Source of the DNA: an uncultured Coleofasciculus sp.
GTDB taxonomy: Bacteria; Cyanobacteriota; Cyanobacteriia; Cyanobacteriales; Coleofasciculaceae
Length of the DNA: 33,503 bases
Direction: 5' to 3'
NCBI GenBank assembly: GCA_937127375.1
Contig: CAKZMA010000789.1
Span: 1 to 33,503, forward strand
Below are positions 15,566-24,018 of the stretch, piece after piece (positions within the stretch are counted from its first letter, which is position 1; every line of letters begins with the position of its first letter). The position numbers were made by a program, and so were the translations under genes. The notes under the pieces were generated by a model that searched no databases, had not been told where the DNA came from, and saw nothing but the letters and a program-made list of their open reading frames with translations.

Positions 15566-17716
15566 TCAAGCGCCGATAGCTTGGCGTAACCATTGAATTT
15601 GACCCAACTTTTCCGTTTTCTTGCTCAGTGTGATCGGGATTTCAATCACAAACTCTGTGCCGATACCCACTTGAGAATTACAGGTAATTTTTCCTTTGTG
15701 TTTCTCAATAATTTGATAACTTACGGCTAATCCCAATCCTGTCCCTTGTCCTACAGGTTTTGTGGTGAAAAACGGTTCAAACAAATGCTCTTGCAAATGA
15801 GCAGGAATACCTAAACCATTATCGGAAATCCGAATAATCACAGTTGAGTTTAACTCAGCTATTTCCGTACTAATCCTAATCTGGGGTATAAAGGAATCAT
15901 TCTGCTGGCTTTTTTCGTCTAACGCCTCAATCGCATTACCGAGAATATTGATAAACACTTGATTCAGTTGCCCCGGATAACACTCTACTTTAGGTAACGT
16001 ACTCAATTGTTTATTCACTTCAATAGCGGGTCTTTTAGGCTTTTTATTGAGGCGATTCTGTAAGAGGATCAAGGTACTCTCCAACCCTTGATGTAAATCA
16101 GTTGTCTTCATCTGGGCTTCATTCAGGTGCGAAAAATGCTGGAGCGATCGCACAATGTCTTGAACCCGAACAACGCCTTCTCGAATCGAGTTGAGGGCTT
16201 TGGGAAAATCTGTCCTGAGAAAGTCAAGCTCAACCGCTTCCATTTGCTCTTGAATCGGGGCAACAGGGTGAGGATAATACTGTTGATAGAGATCGATCAA
16301 TTTGAGCAGATCACACCCATATTGATGGGCAAAGCCAACATTTCCGGAAATAAAACCAATGGGATTATTAATCTCATGGGCAATTCCCGCTACCAATTGT
16401 CCCAAGGATGCCATTTTTTTTGTTTGGACTAACTGCGCTTGGGCATTTTTGAGTTCACACAATGTAAGTTCTAACTGATACGCTTTTTTCCGTTCCCGCG
16501 CTTCTGACTCTCGCAAAGCCTCCTCCGCTTGTCTGCGATCGCTAATATCCCGATGAGTCCCTGTCATCCTTACTGGGTTCCCTGCTTCATCCCACTCAAA
16601 GACTTTACCGCGAGACAAAATCCACTTCCATTTCCCCGTTTTACATCGCATCCTAAATTCGACTTCATAGATAGGAATCAATCTATCTATATAAGCCTTT
16701 AATACGGCTTTCACTCTTGATAAATCCTCAGGATGCACCAATTGTTCAAACGCCTGAAAATTATCGTCGATTTCGTATTCTGCATACCCCAGCATCGCTT
16801 TCCACTGCGGATTAAAATAAATATCTCCAGTGATTAATTGCCAATCCCATAATCCCAAATCACTCCCAGATAACGCCATTTGCAGTCGTTCTTCGGAAAT
16901 GCGTAAGGCGGATTGGGTTAACACCTGTTCTGTAATATCATTTAGGGTTCCTGTGGTTCCCGAAACCGTACCATCGGCGGCAAAATTTATCCGCGCATGT
17001 ACCTCCAACCAACGAATTTCACCCGATTTCGTCAGGTAGCGTACCGTAGGGCGACAGGATTGTTGGACTCCAGTAATCAGCGCATCAAAGTTGTTTCGTC
17101 CCTTTTGCCAGTCATCCGGATGAATACCGTTTAAAAAGGATGTTCCGATACTTTCAGCAATTGAAAAGCCAGTAATTTCTGTCCAAGCCCGATTCAGGAA
17201 TGTCCAATGTCCATGGGTATCAGTTTGGAAAATGACTTCTTTGACATTATCGATAACCGACTGATATTTTTCCTGATTCAGACGTTGGCATTCTTGGCGT
17301 TTCTGACTGTCAATCGCATGACGAAATGCCCGAATTAAGCGGTAACTTTTGAGATTTTCCGTTACCTGATCATCCGGTGTCCCCGCTTGGATAACTTGCA
17401 GGGTTAAGGGTTCATCCTGGTTAGCCCTTAATCCGAGAATTGGCAGGGTTAAGCCCAACTGTTTTATCTGAGTAACCGTATCGAAAACGTGAGGATCAGC
17501 GTGGGACAAATGAACGACGATAAGATCAAACGCTTCCTGACTTAATCGGGTTAGGGCTTGACAACTCTGCCTAACTTGTTGAATAATAAACGAATATCTA
17601 ATTTCAGAACATAATCCTTCTCCCAATAGTTTTATCGTTTGGTAACCATCTTCGACGATGAGAATCTTCAGCGATATAGTGTTGGGGTTTTGGGTAGGGT
17701 CTAGCACCGATAACAT
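15566..17716 (-). CDS. PAS-PAS histidine kinase with pseudo-receiver
   Basis: A 716-residue soluble sensor kinase. The N-terminal 125 residues look like a receiver domain (ILIVEDGYQTIKLLGEGL), but the place of the phospho-acceptor reads LIVVHLSHADP, with His where Asp is expected, so it is likely a pseudo-receiver. Two PAS domains follow (about 150-270 with FLNRAWTEITGF, and about 275-400 with GDIYFNPQWKAMLGY) with PAC motifs ending in ITEQ and ISDRR. The kinase core starts after a coiled coil: MASLGQLVAGIAHEINNP with the phosphorylated His, then N box NILGNAIEAL and G boxes DNGLGIP and GTGLGLAVS. This core type is shared with the 24019-28359 kinase (HEINNP, YQQYYP). The partner regulator is unknown. 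Confidence 0.92.
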   Translation of the reverse strand: MLSVLDPTQNPNTISLKILIVEDGYQTIKLLGEGLCSEIRYSFIIQQVRQSCQALTRLSQEAFDLIVVHLSHADPHVFDTVTQIKQLGLTLPILGLRANQDEPLTLQVIQAGTPDDQVTENLKSYRLIRAFRHAIDSQKRQECQRLNQEKYQSVIDNVKEVIFQTDTHGHWTFLNRAWTEITGFSIAESIGTSFLNGIHPDDWQKGRNNFDALITGVQQSCRPTVRYLTKSGEIRWLEVHARINFAADGTVSGTTGTLNDITEQVLTQSALRISEERLQMALSGSDLGLWDWQLITGDIYFNPQWKAMLGYAEYEIDDNFQAFEQLVHPEDLSRVKAVLKAYIDRLIPIYEVEFRMRCKTGKWKWILSRGKVFEWDEAGNPVRMTGTHRDISDRRQAEEALRESEARERKKAYQLELTLCELKNAQAQLVQTKKMASLGQLVAGIAHEINNPIGFISGNVGFAHQYGCDLLKLIDLYQQYYPHPVAPIQEQMEAVELDFLRTDFPKALNSIREGVVRVQDIVRSLQHFSHLNEAQMKTTDLHQGLESTLILLQNRLNKKPKRPAIEVNKQLSTLPKVECYPGQLNQVFINILGNAIEALDEKSQQNDSFIPQIRISTEIAELNSTVIIRISDNGLGIPAHLQEHLFEPFFTTKPVGQGTGLGLAVSYQIIEKHKGKITCNSQVGIGTEFVIEIPITLSKKTEKLGQIQWLRQAIGA

Positions 17717-18196
17717 AAGATTTGCCTAAGAACCTGTTTCTACTCAGTTTGACTGTTATTTAAAATGGAAGATCAGGCTGTAGTAAATTCAACTGTGACA
17801 GTTTATAAACTGAACTACAGTTGTACACGCCTACTCTCGGTCTAATTTCTATTCAGAATGTTTTCAAAGCTCTGCAAATTTATTCAAATCCAGATAAAAT
17901 TTCTAATTGACTCTCTCTAGATAGAACGTCAGTTCCGTAATCGAAGTTGTGACTTCATGATAGTTAGGGATTCGGTCATCAATTCATATTTTTAATATTA
18001 ATTTAATTTATACTTAATATAAGTTAAAGCTATAAAATTCCTATTCGTTGTTCGTTGTCATTTATCGGGGGTAGTTGACTCCACAAACCGAGAGCGGTGG
18101 GAATCATCATATTACTTCTAGAACCACCTATGCTCCTCCTGCTGGCGCAGAGGTGGTCAGAAACGTTTGCCTTCATGCCCTCTTAGGGAACAGGTT
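17717..18196. other. 480-base intergenic region
   Basis: An AT-rich stretch (especially 17985-18040, a run of ATTAAT/TTTAT) upstream of the 716-aa kinase and downstream of the response regulator, both on the minus strand. It should contain the kinase promoter. A stem of ACCACCT/AGGTGGT extended by TGC/GCA lies at about 18123-18157, without a T run. No gene is convincing. Confidence 0.4.
18123..18157 (-). terminator. Possible terminator hairpin after the response regulator
   Basis: ACCACCT at 18123-18129 pairs with AGGTGGT at 18151-18157, and the stem can be extended inward by three pairs after one mismatch. It lies about 40 bases after the regulator stop. There is no U tract, so function is uncertain. 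Confidence 0.35.
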
Positions 18197-18886
18197 TTAC
18201 TGGGTCAAGCCATGTTCAAGAGCATAACGGACTAACTCGGTGCGGCTATTGGTTCCAGTTTTGCTAAACAAGCGACTGACATATTTCTCCACATTGCGGA
18301 CACTGGTTTCCAGGCGGCGGGCAATTTCTTTATTCATCAGCCCTTGGGCAACCAAATCCAGAACACTTTGCTCTCGCGGCGTAAAGTCAATGCGGATGGG
18401 TGGGGGAGTTTGGGAAATATTACCCCGTTGAGCCAACATTTCACGAATCGCAGTTAGCTCTTTTTCGATATTCCCTAAATCCGCCGTACCCGCCGTTTCC
18501 TGTGCAGTAGCAGCACGACGTTCCAGTAAATTCTCGACAATGGCGACCAATTCATCCGTATCAAATGGTTTGGACAGATAAGCATCACAACCTGCCTGAT
18601 ACCCTTGAATCCGGTCTGTAGTCATACCTCTAGCCGTGAGAAAAACCACTGGCAGTGATTTGAAACGCGGGTCTTCTCGCAGCTTCTGAAGAAACTGATA
18701 CCCATCTACTTGAGGCATCATAATATCGGTGATTACAAGATCAGGTGTTTTTTGTTGCAGCATTTGCCATGCATCATTCGCATTACTGGCAACATCGACG
18801 GTAAAACCACCCACCTCTTCTAAATAGTCTTTGACCGCCTCCCGAACGCCCGGTTCGTCATCGACCAGTAACAGTTGTGCTGACAT
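18197..18886 (-). CDS. NarL/LuxR-type response regulator, Rre1/Ycf29-like
   Basis: A 229-residue two-domain transcription factor. The receiver (1-120) has LLLVDDEP, phospho-acceptor Asp in LVITDIMMPQVDG, Thr in VFLTARG and Lys in YLSKPF. A variable linker (about 125-160) precedes a LuxR-type helix-turn-helix (about 165-229: FTPREQSVLDLVAQGLMNKE, then VEKYVSRLF). Overall it resembles the conserved cyanobacterial Rre1 and chloroplast Ycf29 regulators, partners of the Hik2/Hik34-type stress kinases; this assignment is from memory of the family, not an alignment. The gene is divergent from glgC with about 270 bases between. A purine-rich AAGGAAGTGAGAG precedes the ATG. Confidence 0.85.
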   Translation of the reverse strand: MSAQLLLVDDEPGVREAVKDYLEEVGGFTVDVASNANDAWQMLQQKTPDLVITDIMMPQVDGYQFLQKLREDPRFKSLPVVFLTARGMTTDRIQGYQAGCDAYLSKPFDTDELVAIVENLLERRAATAQETAGTADLGNIEKELTAIREMLAQRGNISQTPPPIRIDFTPREQSVLDLVAQGLMNKEIARRLETSVRNVEKYVSRLFSKTGTNSRTELVRYALEHGLTQ

Positions 18887-19158
18887 CTCTCACTTCCTTT
18901 GCCATTACTTCTCTTAATTTAATGGAAATTTGGCACAACGGAGTAGAACTGACAAGCTTAACCCAACAGTTGAGGGAACAACTCCCTCGAATCATTACTC
19001 CAGTAGGGCTAGAAGTCTCTTGACGCCTCCTAAGCATGCCGTTTTTTGGATTTTTCTTTCCATAGAGAGAGTCAACTTTCTCCCTTACCCTCTTGAAAAG
19101 AGTTCCACACAAGCGGACACTAGGACTTGAGAGTCTATCGGCATTCCAGAGGTGTTTC
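18887..19158. promoter_or_regulatory. Divergent control region of the regulator and glgC
   Basis: This 272-base gap must hold both promoters. A GAGGGA/TCCCTC inverted repeat with a 5-base spacer occurs at 18972-18988. No clear -35/-10 pair is recognised. AGAGGT at 19148-19153 is the glgC ribosome binding site. Confidence 0.4.
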
Positions 19159-20448
19159 GTGAAAAGAGTATTAGGTATCATTCTCGGAGGTGGCGCGGGC
19201 ACCCGCCTTTATCCATTAACCAAGTTGCGGGCTAAACCGGCTGTTCCTTTGGCGGGTAAGTACCGCCTTATTGACATTCCGGTCAGTAATTGCATCAACT
19301 CCGAGATCTATCAAATTTACGTTCTTACCCAATTTAACTCAGCGTCCTTGAATCGGCACATAACCCGTGCCTATAACTTTGCTGGCTTTACCGACGGATT
19401 TGTTGAAGTTCTAGCTGCCCAGCAAACTGCTGAAAATCCTAGCTGGTTTCAGGGTACAGCAGACGCGGTTCGTCAATATTTGTGGCTCCTAGAGGAGTGT
19501 GATGTTGATGAATATATCATTCTGTCCGGCGACCATCTCTATCGGATGGACTATCGCCATTTCGTGGAACACCACCGTGAAACGAAAGCTGATATCACCC
19601 TTTCTGTGGTGCCTATCGGTGAAAAACTGGCAACCAGTTTTGGTTTGATGAAAATTGATCACACCGGCAGGGTAATTGATTTCAGTGAAAAGCCCAAAGG
19701 GGATGCGCTGAAGCAAATGCAGGTGGATACAACGGTTTTAGGGTTGAATCCGGATGAGGCAAAGGAAAAACCCTATATTGCCTCGATGGGAATTTACGTC
19801 TTTAGTAAAGAAGCGTTGATTAAGTTGTTGCAAGCCAACCCCGAACAAACCGATTTCGGTAAAGAAATCATCCCAGGGGCATCAGGAGATCATAACGTTC
19901 AAGCCTACTTGTTCAACGACTACTGGGAAGACATTGGTACCATTGAAGCGTTCTATGAGGCTAATCTAGCGTTAACTCGCCAACCCCAGCCACCGTTTAG
20001 TTTCTACGACAAAGAGGCACCGATTTATACTCGCGCCCGTTATTTGCCTCCGACTAAACTTTTGGATAGTCATGTGACGCAATCGATTGTGGGAGAAGGT
20101 TGTATTCTTAAAGATTGTCGTATCCATCACTCGGTATTAGGAGTTCGCTCTCGCATTGAAGCCGATTGTGTGATTGAAGACACTCTGATTATGGGATGTG
20201 ACTTCTATGAACCCTTTGCCGAACGTCAATCTAATGTAGAAACCGGACGTGTACCCTTAGGGATTGGTGCAGGAACCACAGTTCGCCGTGCCATCATTGA
20301 CAAAAATGCTCGCATTGGCCACGATGTTCAAATTGTCAACAAAGATCACGTCGAGGAAGCTGAACGGGAAAAACAAGGCTTTTTGATCCGCAATGGCATT
20401 GTCGTTGTCCTTAAAAATGCCGTAATTCCCGATGGAACGGTCATTTAG
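19159..20448 (+). CDS. glgC: Glucose-1-phosphate adenylyltransferase (ADP-glucose pyrophosphorylase)
   Basis: This enzyme makes ADP-glucose from glucose-1-phosphate and ATP, the committed step of glycogen synthesis. The start is GTG 19159 ([19 protein letters not shown]), 5 bases after AGAGGT; this gives 429 residues, the normal cyanobacterial length. A longer in-frame ATG at 19093 adds 22 residues unlike the family. Motifs are [20 protein letters not shown] (nucleotide binding), [25 protein letters not shown] (metal Asp), and a C-terminal left-handed beta-helix (about 290-429) ending [16 protein letters not shown], which carries a Lys of the 3-phosphoglycerate activator site. Regulation by 3-phosphoglycerate and phosphate is family knowledge. 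A debranching-type enzyme gene lies in the same window at 30334. Confidence 0.97.
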   Translation: MKRVLGIILGGGAGTRLYPLTKLRAKPAVPLAGKYRLIDIPVSNCINSEIYQIYVLTQFNSASLNRHITRAYNFAGFTDGFVEVLAAQQTAENPSWFQGTADAVRQYLWLLEECDVDEYIILSGDHLYRMDYRHFVEHHRETKADITLSVVPIGEKLATSFGLMKIDHTGRVIDFSEKPKGDALKQMQVDTTVLGLNPDEAKEKPYIASMGIYVFSKEALIKLLQANPEQTDFGKEIIPGASGDHNVQAYLFNDYWEDIGTIEAFYEANLALTRQPQPPFSFYDKEAPIYTRARYLPPTKLLDSHVTQSIVGEGCILKDCRIHHSVLGVRSRIEADCVIEDTLIMGCDFYEPFAERQSNVETGRVPLGIGAGTTVRRAIIDKNARIGHDVQIVNKDHVEEAEREKQGFLIRNGIVVVLKNAVIPDGTVI

Positions 20449-20531
20449 GTCTTGATTAATGACTAGGGAGATGAGGAAAAGAAAGTGGTCAATGACTGCC
20501 GCTTACTGCGTTGAAGCGGCAGCTTGGAAGA

Positions 20532-20579
20532 ATCAGTCTCCAACGTAAGCATTGTCTACCACATCGAGCCTAGCGCTGG
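20532..20579 (+). repeat. Noncoding 48-bp motif, copy B
   Basis: This aligns without gaps to 2289-2336 at 39 of 48 positions. It lies 84 bases after the glgC stop, just after a strong 9-bp hairpin (20496-20522) that shares GCGGCAGCT with the sequence preceding copy A. Possible roles are a 3' UTR structure, a small RNA or a dispersed repeat. Confidence 0.45.
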
Positions 20580-20685
20580 TACACACGGCTGGATATTCTC
20601 CTAGTTCAGCCCTCTGTAAGACCCCTGATTGGGTCGCTTTAAGACAGGACATCTTGCGTTAGGTGGTGGTAAGGAGCTTGTACTT

Positions 20686-20713
20686 GTACAGACGCGCCAT
20701 GGCGCGTCTGTAC
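20686..20713. repeat. 28-bp perfect palindrome
   Basis: GTACAGACGCGCCA is followed directly by its exact reverse complement. Palindromes of the form GTA(C/G)AGACGCG...CGCGTCT are, to my knowledge, dispersed in large numbers in filamentous cyanobacterial genomes. It lies just outside the IS200/IS605 remnant. Confidence 0.85.
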
Positions 20714-20803
20714 TCAAGGATTATCTCATCCTTCGTCGCAGGAAACTCCGTGTCTTTAGACCGGAGAGGAATGCGCGACAGCGGCTTTAGCCGCCTGTTG
20801 TCC

Positions 20804-21127
20804 TTACGTGTGATGTGGGTCATTAATGTATTTTTGAATGGTTGCCGCACGCTCCGTTACCTGCGGTCGAAAAAAAGTAGCTGTTTGTCCATAAAGAGGG
20901 AAGTTTTTTCAGTTCTGGGAACTCTTTCCTGAGATAGTTGGAACTTCTTCCTTTAAAAGCTCTTACCACTTGATAAATTGCATCAGTTGGGTGAATCTCA
21001 ACAAATAAGTGTATATGGTCAGGAGCTACCTCGATCGCTCTGATGTGCCAACCTTTTTCTAGAGCTAACTCACCAAATATCTCGAATATTCTATCCCGAA
21101 TTTTAAGGAAAGAAGGAAAGCCACAGG
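20804..21127 (-). pseudogene. tnpA: IS200/IS605 transposase TnpA remnant
   Basis: Readable residues match the Y1 transposase: RDRIFEIFGELALEKGWHIR, IEVAPDHIHLFVE with the HUH-type His-x-His, FKGRSSNYLRKEFPELKKL and SLWTNSYFF. The N-terminal part that normally precedes this is missing. After SYFF the frame breaks at a run of seven A (20870-20876 on the plus strand). The C-terminal end continues in another frame as ATIQKYIND, which holds the catalytic Tyr, and stops at 20804. The longest uninterrupted frame on this strand (20823-21164) includes unrelated residues at both ends. It is not expected to be active. Confidence 0.8.
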
Positions 21128-21975
21128 GATACTGGGATGGCTGGCTTGACCGAGTGACCCGCAAGCGTAATCATCGGATCAAAGATGGTATCAACAAAGC
21201 GGCAAGGTTAATTAGGGGTTGCTGAATAAGTCTTGTGGTGGGGAGAGGCAATAGGGAATAGGCAATGGGCAATGGTTTCAAGCCTCTGTCGAGGGAAAAT
21301 TTGGCGCTGGCGGAGGCACAAATTCCAGGGTTTTGACGGTTATGATGTAAAAACCTTGCACTTGTTGGGTAGGAAAATGGCTTAAAACCCTTATCTGGTC
21401 TAGCTTCCACACTCATGCAGCAAGCCCTAATTATCAATCACTGCCTTAAATACGGCATAAGTACGATTGTTTTAGGCTGGAATGAAGGATTTAAGAACAA
21501 CGCCAATATAGGTAGATTGAATAATCAGAAATTTGTTCAAATACCCCTAGGCAAACTTAAAGACCGATTGCAGCAACTGTGTGAAATTCATGGTATTCAC
21601 TTAGAAGTAACAGAAGAAGCCTACACCAGCAAAGCTAGCTATCTTGATGGAGACTCCCTGCCTAAGTTTGGCGAAAAGCCAGACGGGTGGAAAGCATCAG
21701 GAAGACGGGTAAAACGTGGTTTATATCGCAGCAGTGATGGCTCGATTGTCAATGCTGATTTAAACGGTAGTGCCAATATTTTAAGAAAAGTAGCCAGCAA
21801 GTTAGGCATTGACCTAAACCGACTGAGTAGACGGTGTTTGACGACCGTAGCGAGAGTTAGATTGTGGGAATTGCCACAGTCTACTCTGTCAGCAGAATCC
21901 CCGTGTATGCGAGACCGGGGAGTGTCAACTCTCTTGTCTCCCGGAACAGAATACCGGGAAATCCACACTGGTTAG
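21127..21975 (+). pseudogene. tnpB: TnpB (OrfB) gene remnant split by a MITE
   Basis: The first piece (about 21127-21214) encodes GYWDGWLDRVTRKRNHRIKD and INKAARLI. The second (from 21434) continues INHCLKYGISTIVLGWNEGF, then NNANIGRLNNQKFVQIPLGK, VTEEAYTSKASYLDGD and NADLNGSANILRK. If the 213-bp insertion and one 6-bp duplicate are removed, the reading frame continues exactly through LIINHCL. VTEEAY should hold the RuvC Glu and NADLNG the last catalytic Asp. The zinc-finger cysteines of many TnpBs are absent, as in a known subgroup. The N-terminal half is missing, so no functional RNA-guided nuclease is expected. The frame ends at 21975. Confidence 0.85.
21215..21427. mobile_element. 213-bp MITE inserted in tnpB
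   Basis: The insertion begins GGGGTTGCTGAATAAG and ends with the near reverse complement (CATGCAGCAAGCCC), so it has imperfect terminal inverted repeats of about 20 bases. It is flanked by the direct repeat TAATTA (21209-21214 and 21428-21433). No transposase is encoded in it. Removing the element with one repeat copy restores the tnpB frame, which proves the boundaries. The helper family was not identified. Confidence 0.85.
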
Positions 21976-22233
21976 TTAACAGAAGCTAAGCTAATCTAAC
22001 CATTATTAGCCATCCACACTGAGTTAGGGTTATGCTTTATAGGTTGAGATAAGGCATGATGGGAAAAATGCCGCTGCTTCTCTATTTGAAGCTTCAGGTG
22101 TGGAAATTGCGATCGCGTGAGTGAGAAAGATCCGAACTTAAACCCATGCTGGGGTTTGTTACTCTAGCTTTGAGGTAGAGACCTATTAGCCCAGTTTATA
22201 AATTAAATCCTTGGAGTAGAGGAGAAACCCTTC
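21976..22233. promoter_or_regulatory. Leader region of the DnaJ-type gene
   Basis: This stretch contains a HIP1 octamer near 22111 and a purine-rich ribosome binding site (GGAGTAGAGGAGAAA) upstream of ATG 22234. No CIRCE-like inverted repeat was seen. Nothing else was recognised. Confidence 0.4.
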
Positions 22234-23283
22234 ATGGCTGCAACTGACTTTAAAGACTACTATGCCGTCCTAGGAGTGAGCAAGACGGCTAGTGCGGATG
22301 AAATTAAAAAGAGTTTTCGACGTCTGGCGCGGAAATACCATCCAGACATGAACCCGGGTGACAAACAAGCCGAGGCTCGATTTAAAGAAGTTAACGAAGC
22401 CTACGAAGTCTTGTCTGACCCCGAAAAACGCAAGAAATACGATCAGTTTGGTCAGTACTGGAAGCAAGCCGGAGTTGGTGGATACCCTGGAGCTGGGGGG
22501 GCTAATGTTGATTTCGGTAATTTTGATTTTGGTCAATACGGTAGTTTCGACGAGTTTATTAACGAACTTCTAGGGCGCTTTAATACAGCCGCTACAGGAA
22601 CCTCAGGAGGGACGGGAAGTCGTCGAACCTACACCTATCGCTCTACTCCAGGCGGCGCAACGGGGGCTGGCTTTAATGACTTTACCAGTGGCTTTGGTGG
22701 CTTTAATGATTTCGCTGGCTATGAAAGTGGCAAAGCAGCAGGAGCAGGAGCTGATCGGGAAGCTACAATTACATTGAGCTGGTCTGACGCCTTCCGGGGT
22801 ACGCAAAAACGGATTAATTTGGGTAGTGAAGTCATCGAAGTGCGGATTCCGCCCGGTGCTAAACCAGGAAGTCGGATTCGGGTTCGAGGTAAGGGTCAAG
22901 TGAGCCAATACAACCAGCAACGGGGTGATTTGTACTTAATTGTAGACCTGAAACCTCATGCCTTTTTCCAGTTCGAGGGTGATAACCTCTTGTGTGAAGT
23001 GCCAGTGATGCCCGATGAGGCAGTCTTGGGTGCCACGATTGAGGTGCCGACTCCGGATGGTAAAGTGAGTGTCAATGTGCCAGCCGGGATACGCTCAGGT
23101 CAATCATTACGGTTGCGCGGTAAAGGCTGGACTCAACCGAAAGGTGGACGCGGTGATCAACTGGTGCGGATTGTCATTGCTACACCAAAAGATATCACGC
23201 CAGTTGAGCGGGAGTACTATGAAAAAATCCGGGCAAGCCGTCATTTCGATCCCCGCAGCTATTTGTCTCAGGTACGTCTTTAG
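22234..23283 (+). CDS. DnaJ/CbpA-type J-domain co-chaperone
   Basis: A 349-residue class B J-protein that should stimulate a DnaK ATPase and deliver unfolded substrates. The J domain (about 7-72) has DYYAVLGVSKTASADEIKK, the HPD tripeptide in YHPDMNP and YEVLSDPEKRKKYDQFG. A Gly/Phe-rich region follows (about 75-170, with GFNDFTSGFGGFNDFAGYE). The C-terminal substrate-binding domains (about 175-335) contain VRIPPGAKPGSRIRVRGKG, LYLIVDLKPH and VNVPAGIRSGQSLRLRGKG. There is no CxxCxGxG zinc finger, so it is CbpA/DnaJ2-like rather than canonical DnaJ. It sits just downstream of an IS remnant and is transcribed alone. Confidence 0.95.
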   Translation: MAATDFKDYYAVLGVSKTASADEIKKSFRRLARKYHPDMNPGDKQAEARFKEVNEAYEVLSDPEKRKKYDQFGQYWKQAGVGGYPGAGGANVDFGNFDFGQYGSFDEFINELLGRFNTAATGTSGGTGSRRTYTYRSTPGGATGAGFNDFTSGFGGFNDFAGYESGKAAGAGADREATITLSWSDAFRGTQKRINLGSEVIEVRIPPGAKPGSRIRVRGKGQVSQYNQQRGDLYLIVDLKPHAFFQFEGDNLLCEVPVMPDEAVLGATIEVPTPDGKVSVNVPAGIRSGQSLRLRGKGWTQPKGGRGDQLVRIVIATPKDITPVEREYYEKIRASRHFDPRSYLSQVRL

Positions 23284-23433
23284 AGCGATGTGGGGGAGTT
23301 GTAAGGTTTAACCCCTCGCTTCTTCGCTTGTCGGGCATAGCGCGTGAGTTTTCTTCCTGGACTTCGCCTCTAACGTGAACATCTCCCCCATCTCCGGATT
23401 TTTCCCAGACAAGGGTAACTGTTTAGACAGATA

Positions 23434-23442
23434 TGATATAAT
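23434..23442 (+). promoter_or_regulatory. Extended -10 promoter element (upstream copy)
   Basis: TGATATAAT matches the extended -10 consensus TGnTATAAT exactly; no good -35 is present. It would read toward the kinase at 24019, leaving a leader of about 570 bases. A similar element with a similar downstream context (AGTTnnnAGTG) occurs at 23731. Confidence 0.35.
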
Positions 23443-23730
23443 TAAAGTTTTTAGTGTACAGGACTGTCGGGTGCATCCCTTTGGGGCTTAGTAAAGATAA
23501 ATAAACTTAACCGGATAGTAAATCAAAATACGTAACGGCTTTATAACGTTTTTTAAACTTATTCATGGATTCCGTCACAGTAATGGGAATTTGTATTAGC
23601 TTATGATTAGATAGCCCAAAAACTGTATGCATTGTCATATCATGTCTAATTGAACCTGTGAATGAGAAACGGACGCAGGGATCTGGAGAGACGGAAACAA
23701 GCCGTGTTTTTTTATTGGCAAAGTTTGACA

Positions 23731-23739
23731 TGATATAAT
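23731..23739 (+). promoter_or_regulatory. Extended -10 promoter element (downstream copy)
   Basis: This is a second exact TGATATAAT, about 280 bases before the kinase ATG. The -35 region is poor (TTTATT at 17-base spacing), which extended -10 promoters tolerate. Confidence 0.4.
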
Positions 23740-24018
23740 CACCAAGTTCAGTGCGTCTGGGAAAAAGAAAAAGTAGAGATGAACGGCGAGCGATAAGCAG
23801 GTAAGAGCAATCGCTGCGCTTTAGCTTCTCTGAAGACAGGGGAAAAGGGTTTCGGAGCTAGTCTAGAATTTGACATGGGTGAAGGAGGCTAACTCTTGTC
23901 TAAATCTCCCGTCAAAGTTAAATATTTTTTACAGCCATTCCTCTAAAGGTGAAAAAATAAATAATAATTTGAGGGTTATGATCGAGAAAATGCCTCAATT
24001 GATGATCATCGAATTGGC

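Larger units (their letters stand above)
20449..20803. other. Noncoding region between glgC and the IS remnant
   Basis: About 355 bases without a convincing gene. From left to right: a 9-bp stem CTGCCGCTT/AAGCGGCAG with a 9-base loop (20496-20522, no T run), copy B of the 48-bp motif (20532-20579), a 28-bp perfect palindrome (20686-20713), and two hairpins at 20746-20766 and 20781-20794 that probably belong to the end of the IS200/IS605 element. Confidence 0.6.
20746..21975. mobile_element. Decayed IS200/IS605 element with nested MITE
   Basis: The remnant has divergent tnpA (minus) and tnpB (plus) pieces, as in IS605-type elements. The left end shows hairpins at 20746-20766 (CTCCG/CGGAG extended by GTCT/AGAC with one bulge) and 20781-20794 (GCGGC/GCCGC). 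Sequence near 21940-21960 has a CCCGG/CCGGG pair that may belong to the right end. The 5' ends of both genes and the region between them are missing, tnpA is frameshifted, and tnpB is split by a 213-bp insertion. Exact ends are uncertain. Confidence 0.75.
23284..24018. other. 735-base intergenic region before the photoreceptor-like kinase
   Basis: No gene is convincing. A 74-codon frame at 23507-23731 on the minus strand has no ribosome binding site and no recognisable family. The plus strand has two extended -10 elements (TGATATAAT at 23434-23442 and 23731-23739), listed separately. Purine-rich GATGTGGGGGAG near 23286-23297 is roughly complementary to CATCTCCCCCATC near 23380-23392, a weak long-range stem. 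Confidence 0.5.

Noticed and set aside
20663-20932. 89-codon plus-strand frame, and the overlapping minus frame 20659-20850
   Set aside because: Both cross a perfect palindrome and the end of the IS200/IS605 remnant. Only the C-terminal TnpA residues on the minus strand are meaningful.
21434-21975. Functional TnpB RNA-guided nuclease
   Set aside because: The N-terminal half is missing and the gene is split by a MITE, so activity is not expected even though RuvC residues remain.
23507-23731. 74-codon minus-strand frame
   Set aside because: It has no ribosome binding site, no family resemblance and no operon context; it is left as a possible but unsupported gene.
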